Positions 27,122 through 33,510 of a stretch of 64,000 nucleotides of DNA are shown here, piece after piece. Position 1 is the stretch's first letter; each line of letters begins with the position of its first letter. The DNA lies in assembly GCF_014637345.1 (NCBI RefSeq), contig NZ_BMEX01000006.1, forward strand, positions 62,001 through 126,000, written 5' to 3'. This stretch comes from Kroppenstedtia guangzhouensis (GTDB lineage: Bacteria > Bacillota > Bacilli > Thermoactinomycetales > DSM-45169). A program made the position numbers and the translations under genes. The notes beneath the pieces are model-generated. The model saw only the letters and a list, made by a program, of their open reading frames with translations. It was not told the DNA's origin and searched no databases.

Positions 27122-27268
27122 TTAGGCACCCGCCGGATCATCCGTATTAGGTCTATTGTCTGCGATCGAATCACTGGCTGGGTCCTCCTCAACCACTCCA
27201 TAGTAAGTACTAACAGCAAGGATAAGACCACAAATGAATACCATTACGCCTTTTTTAATCCACTTCAT
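27122..27268 (-). CDS. Small secreted peptide precursor, candidate signal for the adjacent regulator
   Basis: A 48-residue precursor that starts with ATG inside the last codons of the regulator gene (14-base overlap). It has a basic N-terminus (MKWIKKG), a hydrophobic export span (VMVFICGLILAVSTYYGVV) and a polar C-terminal half ending RPNTDDPAGA. This is the architecture of Phr, NprX and PapR-type pre-peptides, which are exported, trimmed, re-imported by oligopeptide permease and bound by the TPR regulator encoded next to them. The mature peptide would probably come from the last 5-12 residues. The assignment rests on size, export signal and overlap with the regulator, not on sequence identity. 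GGGAGTGG lies 6 bases upstream. Confidence 0.75.
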   Translation of the reverse strand: MKWIKKGVMVFICGLILAVSTYYGVVEEDPASDSIADNRPNTDDPAGA

Positions 27269-28568
27269 CGATAACCACTCCCTCGTTTTGTCTCAGTTCC
27301 CCCTGTACTTTATACATATTATGCATGCATTTCTGAAATTCCTGCTCGTCAAGGCTTTCCCACGAACTGGCGAGACCGTAGAGAGCTCGGTGCTCCCGCT
27401 TCTTCAGGTTGTGCTTCTTCGCCAAACTGAGAGCTTCATTGAAGTACTCGATCGCCTCCCGCTTCTTTTCAAGAGAGAGTAAGAGTTCGCCCATGGCTAT
27501 ATATGCGGAAGTCAAGCGTGGCACATCATTTTGCTCTTTTCCGATCCCGATGGCTTTCTCAAGGGATTGCGCGGCCTGATCGTATTGTTTTTTAAGTTTG
27601 TACAGGGTACCTAATCGAATGTAGACTTTGCTAATGCTCTTTTGATCATCCAGCTTGTCTTTGCACCCGAGGGCGTTCATAAAGCACTCTTCCGCTTTTT
27701 CAAGCTCCCCTTGTCGCAAATGGACGTTTCCAAGGACAATGGCGAGAGGAAAGATGGACGAAAATTTCCGGTTGATCCGGGCCAGCTCCAACCCCTCCGC
27801 AGCATAGTGGGCGGCCTCATCATACAGTTCCAGGCGGTAGTTCAATTCCGAGCGCAGCCAGTAGAAGGTCAGTTTGGCGGTCACGCTCTCCATCCGCTCG
27901 ATGTCTTTCCAGTTCTCCTCCACCACTTTCATGGCAGTTGCAGTCCGGCCCAGCCGTTCCAGGTAGATCCCTTTGTTCGCATGAAGCTGATGCCAGATGT
28001 ATTGCCGCTCCCCCTCTTGTTGAAAGGCGTCGATCCCGCTCTCCGTGAACTTTAAGGCTCCATCCAGATCATTCTGCAGGTACTGACACAGACCCAGCTC
28101 CAGAAAGCAGACCGCTTCTATATTGCTGGAGTCCGGACGCTGGCTGGCCAGTTGAATCCCTTTGTACAAGTTGCGTTCGGCCCGTTTCCAGTTGCGCAGA
28201 CCCCGGTAACACTTCCCTTTCAGGGAGTACAGCGTGGGAGCCAGCGGGTGATCATCGCCGATCTCCAGGGAGTCCAGTTTCGCAATCGCGCCCTGGATAT
28301 CGCCCATCTCCCGTTTCAAGTCCGCTGAATTCAGATGGAACTGGGCTTCTTTCAATTTTTCCTTCTCCCCCAGGATCAGTTCAGGGAGGTCTTTCATATC
28401 GATATTCAACTTTTCGAGAAGGTAGACGGCACGTTGGGGATTCACATGGGGAACGCCGCGCTCAATGTTGCTGATCGTGGCCGGAGAGATGTTCTCATCG
28501 GCCAAATCCTCCAGCCTTAAGCGCCTCTCCTTTCGCACCCTTCTGATGATCTCTCCGATCTCATGCAA
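27255..28568 (-). CDS. HTH-TPR regulator of the RRNPP type
   Basis: A 437-residue cytosolic DNA-binding protein. The N-terminal 65 residues are an XRE-type helix-turn-helix (IGEIIRRVRKERRLRLEDLA, then SPATISNIERG). The remainder is about nine tetratricopeptide repeats (for example LELGLCQYLQNDLDGALKF, AIVLGNVHLRQGELEKAEEC, AYIAMGELLLSLEKKREAIE). This layout is that of NprR, PlcR and Rap-related receptors, whose TPR groove binds a short re-imported peptide. A peptide precursor gene overlaps its 3' end. The start is TTG at 28568; no ATG or GTG is available before an upstream in-frame stop, and the nearest strong purine-rich site (GGTGGTGAG) is distant, so the start is uncertain. A good sigma-A promoter lies 60 bases upstream. 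Confidence 0.88.
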   Translation of the reverse strand: MHEIGEIIRRVRKERRLRLEDLADENISPATISNIERGVPHVNPQRAVYLLEKLNIDMKDLPELILGEKEKLKEAQFHLNSADLKREMGDIQGAIAKLDSLEIGDDHPLAPTLYSLKGKCYRGLRNWKRAERNLYKGIQLASQRPDSSNIEAVCFLELGLCQYLQNDLDGALKFTESGIDAFQQEGERQYIWHQLHANKGIYLERLGRTATAMKVVEENWKDIERMESVTAKLTFYWLRSELNYRLELYDEAAHYAAEGLELARINRKFSSIFPLAIVLGNVHLRQGELEKAEECFMNALGCKDKLDDQKSISKVYIRLGTLYKLKKQYDQAAQSLEKAIGIGKEQNDVPRLTSAYIAMGELLLSLEKKREAIEYFNEALSLAKKHNLKKREHRALYGLASSWESLDEQEFQKCMHNMYKVQGELRQNEGVVIDEVD

Positions 28569-28626
28569 TTCCAGCGAGTTTATTTTGACTCACCACCCTC
28601 ATCCTCTTTTTTCTAATATCTCTTTT

Positions 28627-28655
28627 ATCATACAATAGAGTCAGTGGTCTTTCAA
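28627..28655 (-). promoter_or_regulatory. Sigma-A promoter of the HTH-TPR regulator
   Basis: On the minus strand: -35 TTGAAA (28655-28650), 17-base spacer, -10 TATGAT (28632-28627). Confidence 0.75.
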
Positions 28656-29104
28656 TTTTTTCCGGTGAGCCCTTTTATTTAATCAGTCAGAACACCCGCT
28701 AAACTTGGGAGTTCTATTCAACTCCAAGAGCGATAGAGTTAGAATCGTTATAATGAATAAAGGGTTGTTGATTGACCGGAAAGTGGATGCCGGGAGCAAA
28801 GTGACTTCAGGTGCGACTAGTACTACCTTGAGCCTTACTTAACACGACATTCCACTCCCCTGACTCATCACGCCTGTTTTACAGAAATGCCAGCCGAGTC
28901 GATACTATTTGGGATAAATTTTGTATAATACCATCAGAAGCGTGATGCAAATGTCCCGAGATCAAATATTTGCATCAGTGAACCTTTGATCTCTTCCCTT
29001 GTTTTCCACTGTAGTGCCAACATTTCACCGGGAGGTGAAAGGAGCGGACAAAAACACAGGTTGCATGTGACGTGAATAACTCCCGTTGACTTTCCCGCCA
29101 TCAT
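28656..29104. other. Intergenic stretch upstream of bcrC
   Basis: About 450 bases between the regulator promoter and bcrC with no protein-coding signal. It holds an imperfect hairpin at 28703-28729 (CTTGGGAGTT against AACTCCAAG), a plus-strand TATAAT at 28924-28929, the interlocked inverted repeats at 28943-28993, and a TTTCACC/GGTGAAA hairpin near 29022-29040. The content suggests RNA-based function rather than a gene. Confidence 0.5.
28943..28993 (+). ncRNA. Candidate H-type pseudoknot RNA
   Basis: Two perfect inverted repeats interlock. Stem 1 is TGATGCAAAT (28943-28952) with ATTTGCATCA (28968-28977), 10 bp. Stem 2 is GAGATCAAA (28958-28966) with TTTGATCTC (28985-28993), 9 bp. The left arm of stem 2 lies in the loop of stem 1 and the right arm of stem 1 lies in the loop of stem 2, the order of a classic H-type pseudoknot or of two alternative hairpins. 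A TATAAT -10 lies 19 bases upstream. I know no family with this sequence, so the RNA call is inference. Confidence 0.45.
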
Positions 29105-29122
29105 ATGACCTTGGAGGAACCT

Positions 29123-29662
29123 ATGGACTACCAAATCTTCAAAACCATCAATGGCTGGGCCGGACAAGTGCAGTGGCTGGACTTCATCATGATCGCATTT
29201 ACCGAGTATGTCCCTTATCTGTTTGCCGGTGTTCTCGTATTGTCGGTTATTCTGCGCTCCACCCGGCCTGCCGGGCTCATGGGCTTTGCAACTTTATTTT
29301 TGGGGTTTGGCATCAGTTGGGTGATCGGACAGCTGTATGAACGCACACGCCCTTTTGTAGACCACAAAGTCAACATGTTGATCGATCATGCGGCGGATGC
29401 CTCCTTTCCCAGTGACCACACCACGGCAGCCTTTGCGATCGCTTGCGCGCTTTGGATCTACGATCGCAGATGGGGGATTCCCATGACTGTCCTGGCCTTG
29501 ATCATGGGCTTTTCACGCATCTGGGTCGGCCATCATTATCCCACCGATATTTTGGGCGGCATCCTGGTCGGTTTCATCTCTGCCATCGTTGTGGCTTGGG
29601 TCGCCTCAAAAATCGTTGACAAAAGACAAGACAAAGACCGTCTCCAAAGTATGGAGAACTAA
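29123..29662 (+). CDS. bcrC: Undecaprenyl-diphosphatase, PAP2 type (BcrC)
   Basis: Removes a phosphate from undecaprenyl pyrophosphate so that the lipid carrier can be reused for peptidoglycan and teichoic acid synthesis; it also gives bacitracin resistance. The 179-residue membrane protein carries the three phosphatase motifs on its outer face: YERTRPF (about residue 70), ADASFPSDHTTAA (about 92), and SRIWVGHHYPTDILGG (about 135). The wording around motifs 2 and 3 closely matches B. subtilis BcrC. About five membrane spans. I start at the ATG at 29123 because TGGAGG lies 5 bases upstream; the in-frame ATG at 29105 would include that site. A strong terminator follows. Confidence 0.93.
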   Translation: MDYQIFKTINGWAGQVQWLDFIMIAFTEYVPYLFAGVLVLSVILRSTRPAGLMGFATLFLGFGISWVIGQLYERTRPFVDHKVNMLIDHAADASFPSDHTTAAFAIACALWIYDRRWGIPMTVLALIMGFSRIWVGHHYPTDILGGILVGFISAIVVAWVASKIVDKRQDKDRLQSMEN

Positions 29663-29663
29663 G

Positions 29664-29693
29664 AAAAGACCGCCTGATGGCGGTCTTTTCGGC
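29664..29693 (+). terminator. Terminator of bcrC
   Basis: Stem GAAAAGACCGCC/GGCGGTCTTTTC with loop TGAT, directly after the stop codon. Confidence 0.92.
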
Positions 29694-29710
29694 TCTCTTC
29701 CCTGGGCCTC

Positions 29711-29745
29711 CATGCGAAACCCAACCCTCCCTGTGACACAACGTT
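29711..29745. repeat. Dispersed intergenic element, right-half copy
   Basis: CATGCGAAACCCAACCC followed by TCCCTGTGACAC and TTCATAGGGAT. It matches the right arm and tail of the full copies at 6364-6455 and 31311-31398. Confidence 0.6.
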
Positions 29746-29791
29746 CATAGGGATAATCAACACGCCAGCGGTATTTCGAAAATGAAAACCA

Positions 29792-29835
29792 AAGACTCTC
29801 AAGGGATGAGCCTGAGAGTCTTCGCTCTTTTTTTA
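29792..29835. terminator. Bidirectional terminator between bcrC and the phospho-glycosidase gene
   Basis: Stem AAGACTCTCA/TGAGAGTCTT with a 12-base loop. It is followed on the plus strand by CGCTCTTTTTTT and on the minus strand by TGGTTTTC. Confidence 0.8.
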
Positions 29836-31251
29836 AAACCCGCTTTGGGCGATCACTTCCTTAAACCAGCGACCGCTCTTTTTGACGGTTCGTTTGCAAT
29901 TATTTTCTAAATCCACTGAAACCAAACCGTATCGATTTTTATAGGCATTGGTCCATGACCAATTATCCATGAATGTCCACAGGTGATATCCTTTCACATG
30001 GGCACCCTTCTCCATGGCACGATGGACCCACCGCAAATGTTCCCGGATGAAGTCGACCCGGTAATCGTCCTGGATCCCGTCCTCTGTCCGAAAACGTTCC
30101 TCGTTTTCCACACCCATCCCGTTTTCAGAGATAAAGCACTCGATATTTCCGTAGTTTTCTTTCAGATCCAGCAACAGATCATAGATTCCCTTTTCGTAGA
30201 TTTCCCACCCCCGGTAGGGATTCATACGCCTGCCCGGCATCACATAGTGATCGAAAAAATGATCCGGCATCAAGGGAGACTCTGGGTGTGGCAGGTGTTC
30301 TTTTGCCTTCACTCGGCGGGGTTGATAATAATTGATCCCCAGCAGATCCACGGTGTTCATGCGAATTGTCTCCAGATCCCCCTTTTCCACTTTCGGTAAA
30401 TGGTTGGTCTCCGCCAGCAAGTTCACCAATTCCTCCGGAAACTCCCCTTTCACCGATGGATCCAAGAAAGAACGGTTGAAGAAGAGATCCGCCCATTTGG
30501 CTGCGCGCAAATCCGCCGGATGTTGGCTGCGCGGATAGGAAGGAGTCAAGTTGAGAATGATCCCCACCTTCCCCCCATGTCCAGCCTCATGATAAGCCTG
30601 AACCGCCAGAGCGCTGGACAGGATGGAGTGGAAAGCGACTTGGACCGCTCTCTGAAAATTGACGACATTGGGATAGTGGAAGTCGTATAAATATCCCCCC
30701 TCCACCGGGACGATCGGTTCGTTATGTGTAAACCAATAGTTCACACGGTCACCGAACCGCGCAAAACATTCCCTCGCATACATCACATAGGCCTCGACCA
30801 CCTCGCGGCTTTCCCATCCACCCAGCTGTTGTAAAGCGAGGGGCATATCAAAATGATACAAGTTGACAAAGGGTTGGATGTCACAGGCAATCAGCTTGTC
30901 GATGACACGGTTGTAAAAATCCACCCCCCGCTCATTTATTTCCCCCCTGCCCTCAGGAAACAGCCGGGACCAGGAGATGGAAAACCGAAAGGAGTTGTGC
31001 CCCATCTCTTTCATCAGTTCAATATCTTCTTCGTATCGGTCATAAAACCGGGAAGTATCTCCAGGTCCCACTTGATTGAAGAAACGATAGGGCTCCTGCT
31101 CATACCAATAATCCCATATGTTCGGACCTTTGCCCTCCACATCCGCCGCCCCTTCGATCTGGGTCGCCGAGGTGGCTGTGCCCCACCAGAAATCTTTTGG
31201 AAAGCGATGGATCACTTGCGCAGAGTTCGCAGTATCGATTCTTTGCTGCAT
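29833..31251 (-). CDS. gmuD: Family 1 6-phospho-beta-glycosidase, GmuD-like
   Basis: Hydrolyses phosphorylated beta-disaccharides delivered by the adjacent PTS. The 472-residue GH1 barrel shows the N-terminal DFWWGTATSATQIEG (about 20), the acid/base glutamate in FTHNEP (about 175) and the nucleophile glutamate in FISENG (about 375). Near the C-terminus NWSWTNAYKNRYG provides a serine, a lysine and a tyrosine in the positions used by phospho-glycosidases to bind the 6-phosphate. Context supports this: it follows PTS IIB-IIA-IIC genes in the same direction, as gmuD follows gmuBAC in B. subtilis. GGGAGG lies 11 bases before ATG. Cellobiose-6-phosphate is an alternative substrate to mannobiose-6-phosphate. 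Confidence 0.88.
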   Translation of the reverse strand: MQQRIDTANSAQVIHRFPKDFWWGTATSATQIEGAADVEGKGPNIWDYWYEQEPYRFFNQVGPGDTSRFYDRYEEDIELMKEMGHNSFRFSISWSRLFPEGRGEINERGVDFYNRVIDKLIACDIQPFVNLYHFDMPLALQQLGGWESREVVEAYVMYARECFARFGDRVNYWFTHNEPIVPVEGGYLYDFHYPNVVNFQRAVQVAFHSILSSALAVQAYHEAGHGGKVGIILNLTPSYPRSQHPADLRAAKWADLFFNRSFLDPSVKGEFPEELVNLLAETNHLPKVEKGDLETIRMNTVDLLGINYYQPRRVKAKEHLPHPESPLMPDHFFDHYVMPGRRMNPYRGWEIYEKGIYDLLLDLKENYGNIECFISENGMGVENEERFRTEDGIQDDYRVDFIREHLRWVHRAMEKGAHVKGYHLWTFMDNWSWTNAYKNRYGLVSVDLENNCKRTVKKSGRWFKEVIAQSGF

Positions 31252-31310
31252 CCTTCCGCAAACCTCCCTGGTTCTATAAGGATTGTGAATGCTGTTAGAC
31301 AGGTTGTTCG

Positions 31311-31398
31311 GGATTGGGTTTCACACGACCTTTTCGTTGTTCTGAACTGCCAAAATCACCCCATGTGAAACCCAATCCTCCCTGTGAACGGCTTTCTA
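31311..31398. repeat. Dispersed palindromic intergenic element, best copy
   Basis: Arms GGATTGGGTTTCACA (from 31311) and its complement TGTGAAACCCAATCC (to 31378) pair perfectly over 15 bp, closing a 34-39 base loop that contains TTCGTTGTTCTGAACTG. The tail TCCCTGTGAACGGCTTTCTATGG follows. It sits between the PTS IIC and glycosidase genes of the same operon, so it would be transcribed as a long hairpin. Confidence 0.7.
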
Positions 31399-31402
31399 TG
31401 GA

Positions 31403-32734
31403 TTATGCAGACTGTTCCGTCCCTTTGATCTCCCCGGTTGGATCCGGCGTTCCTTTCTTCAGGTTCATTCTGTCGATGAACTTGAGGAAGGGAAACCAGA
31501 TCGCCAGAACAATACAGAAGTTGATGAGTTGCAGGATCCCTCCCGCCAGGGAGTTCGTCGCCATGATACCGCTGATAAATATCGGAACCGTCCATGGAAC
31601 AGCCACTCCCGTCGGAGGCGGAACCATTCCTGTCGACATTGCAAAATAGGTGACGAGCGTAACGATCATCGGCGACAAAATCCATGGAATGAGAATCAGT
31701 GGATTCATCACGATGGGCAATCCGAAGATCACCGGTTCATTCACGTTGAAAATGCCGGGGGCCAAAGCCAATTTACCCACCTGTTTCATCTGTTTGCTTT
31801 TCATGAACAGAAGGAGGGCCACCACCACGGCTAAAGTCATCCCGGTTCCGCCCATGCCGACAGTGTAGGTTTCGATAAACTGCTTGCTGATGATATGGGG
31901 AACTTCCCCGGTCTTTGTATAGGTGTTCAGGTTTTCGAGGGAGAGGGTGTTCCAGATGGGATCCATCACAGAATTGACGATGATTTGGCCGTGCAAACCA
32001 AAAAACCAGAGCAGCTGAGCAAAAAAGACCGCGATCAGAGTCGGGACAATTCCACTCCCCAGCCCGACGAGGGGGGCTTGGACGACATTGAAAATCAGAT
32101 CATGAAAGTTGGTCTCCAACAGTCGGGTGAAACCGATATTCACCAACAGAAAAACGGAAAGTGTCACCGTGGCCGGGATCAGTGCGGAAAAGGATTTGGA
32201 AACCGCCGGCGGCACCGCTGCCGGCATCTTGATCACCCAATTTCTCTGTACGATCAACCGGTAAATTTCCGTCGAAGTAAAGGCAACCAACATCCCCGCA
32301 AACATCCCTTTGGCCCCGAGACGATCCAGAGGGATCACATCCGTGACGATCTCTTTTCCTCCCTCGGGAGTCATAAAAAAAGGAGTGAGCAACAAAAAAG
32401 AGGCCATGGCGATCACAGCACCGAAAATCGGCTCCACTTCATAACTTTTTGACAGGTAATAACCGATACCAAATACCACGAACAGGGAGATGATCCCCAA
32501 GCTCGCTTGTGGAGCATTTCCCACCGCATCACGAAAAGCGGTCAGACTGCTCTCAGTCAGGAATGACTCGAGAAAAGGCAAGTTCATCAAAACAACGACA
32601 ATAGAGCCGAAGATGGTGATCGGAAACGCCAGCATAAAAGCATCTCTGAGAACTGTCAGGTAACGGTTGTTATTCAGTTTTCCGGCGAGAGGAACCAGCA
32701 CCTTGCTCATTTGATCAAACCATTTCCCATTCAA
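31403..32734 (-). CDS. gmuC: PTS lactose/cellobiose-type IIC permease, GmuC-like
   Basis: Membrane channel of the PTS, which imports beta-disaccharides while IIB phosphorylates them. The 443-residue protein has about ten spans and the family motifs LRDAFMLAFPITIFGS (about 30), WFFGLHGQIIVNSVMDP (about 225) and GIFNVNEPVIFGLPIVMNP (about 320), where the NEP glutamate binds sugar. The start is TTG at 32734, overlapping the IIA stop as TTGA, with GGGGGGAG upstream. This indicates tight coupling in the order IIB-IIA-IIC. The glycosidase gene follows after about 150 bases that hold the palindromic element. Confidence 0.93.
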   Translation of the reverse strand: MNGKWFDQMSKVLVPLAGKLNNNRYLTVLRDAFMLAFPITIFGSIVVVLMNLPFLESFLTESSLTAFRDAVGNAPQASLGIISLFVVFGIGYYLSKSYEVEPIFGAVIAMASFLLLTPFFMTPEGGKEIVTDVIPLDRLGAKGMFAGMLVAFTSTEIYRLIVQRNWVIKMPAAVPPAVSKSFSALIPATVTLSVFLLVNIGFTRLLETNFHDLIFNVVQAPLVGLGSGIVPTLIAVFFAQLLWFFGLHGQIIVNSVMDPIWNTLSLENLNTYTKTGEVPHIISKQFIETYTVGMGGTGMTLAVVVALLLFMKSKQMKQVGKLALAPGIFNVNEPVIFGLPIVMNPLILIPWILSPMIVTLVTYFAMSTGMVPPPTGVAVPWTVPIFISGIMATNSLAGGILQLINFCIVLAIWFPFLKFIDRMNLKKGTPDPTGEIKGTEQSA

Positions 32735-33075
32735 TCGGCTCCCCCCTTTCTCCCCTTCTCAAATATTTCAATCAACTCTTGTACCAAGTCCCTCATCGTC
32801 TGGGTTGACATGAGATGATCCTCCGCATGCATCAAAAGCAAGGTCAAAGGCCTTCCCTCACCCTGGGTTTCTTTTTGAATCAGATGAAAGTGCACGGTAT
32901 GGGCTTTGGAAATCATCTCTGAAGCTTCACTGACCAGCGTACGGCAGCCCTCGACATCACCCTCGCGATAACGGCGAAGTGATTCGAGGATGTGACTGCG
33001 CGCTTGACCGCTGTGAGAAATAATTTGAAAGGAAATTTGTTCGTCTGTGAGCATTTCCGGTTGGAGTTCACTCAT
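32731..33075 (-). CDS. gmuA: PTS lactose/cellobiose-type IIA, GmuA-like
   Basis: Cytosolic phosphocarrier of 114 residues and all-helical type. The phosphorylated histidine lies in LLLMHAEDHLM (about residue 78), with the conserved HSGQARSHILESLR near residue 21. I start at the ATG at 33075 (MSELQPEM), which has GGGAGGG 5 bases upstream and overlaps the IIB stop by 8 bases; a longer in-frame start at 33123 would lie inside IIB. The product hands phosphate to the adjacent IIB. Confidence 0.93.
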   Translation of the reverse strand: MSELQPEMLTDEQISFQIISHSGQARSHILESLRRYREGDVEGCRTLVSEASEMISKAHTVHFHLIQKETQGEGRPLTLLLMHAEDHLMSTQTMRDLVQELIEIFEKGRKGGAD

Positions 33076-33385
33076 TTTGCCCTCCCATGAGTCGGACCGC
33101 CTGTTCATAGACCGCTTTCCCATCCGCCATCCCGTAAGCTATCCGGTCGATCACTTCCACCGGAACCTGATGAGACTCGGCGGCCTGTTGCAATTCTTCT
33201 TTAAAAAAACTCATCTGGGGACCGATCAAAACCACATCCATGTTTTTCAGTTCACTCTTGGCCTGATCCTGTCCCACCGCCCGAATCTCGACTTCGTCGC
33301 CAATACTTTTGGCGTAGGCTTCCATCTTGGTTACCAACAGACTGGTGGACATGCCGGAAGAACAGGCGAGTAAAATCCTTCGCAT
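33068..33385 (-). CDS. gmuB: PTS lactose/cellobiose-type IIB, GmuB-like
   Basis: First gene of the PTS operon, 105 residues. The phosphorylated cysteine is in ILLACSSGMSTSLLV at the very N-terminus, followed by a Rossmann-like IIB domain (VVLIGPQMSFFKEELQQAAE). The start is ATG at 33385 with GAAAGGGG 7 bases upstream; an in-frame start at 33445 lies in the promoter and is rejected. It receives phosphate from IIA and passes it to the sugar in IIC. Confidence 0.93.
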   Translation of the reverse strand: MRRILLACSSGMSTSLLVTKMEAYAKSIGDEVEIRAVGQDQAKSELKNMDVVLIGPQMSFFKEELQQAAESHQVPVEVIDRIAYGMADGKAVYEQAVRLMGGQNE

Positions 33386-33436
33386 CACTATACCCCTTTC
33401 CAGTGGTTTGCAAAAGGTTTGGAATCCTCGTAATAT

Positions 33437-33464
33437 ATTATACACAGCTCATCACAAATGTCTA
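33437..33464 (-). promoter_or_regulatory. Promoter of the PTS/glycosidase operon
   Basis: On the minus strand: -35 TAGACA (33464-33459), 16-base spacer, -10 TATAAT (33442-33437). The -35 overlaps one unit of the direct repeat at 33462-33491. Confidence 0.7.
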
Positions 33465-33491
33465 TACTTAAAAAACACAAAGCTATACTTA
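33462..33491. promoter_or_regulatory. Candidate operator: 9-bp direct repeat in the divergent promoter region
   Basis: CTATACTTA occurs at 33462-33470 and again at 33483-33491, 21 bases apart (two helical turns), between the divergently transcribed PTS and isomerase-kinase genes. The first unit touches the -35 of the minus-strand promoter. The GntR regulator encoded downstream is the obvious candidate ligand; this is inference. Confidence 0.45.
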
Positions 33492-33510
33492 TGCGAAAAG
33501 GAGTGCTTCG

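Noticed and set aside
26941-27231. A 96-codon minus-strand frame covering the peptide gene
   Set aside because: It overlaps the peptide precursor in another frame and runs through two hairpins.
31385-31400. A possible catabolite-repression (cre) site in TGTGAACGGCTTTC
   Set aside because: It does not fit the cre consensus well, and the sequence is the tail of the dispersed element.
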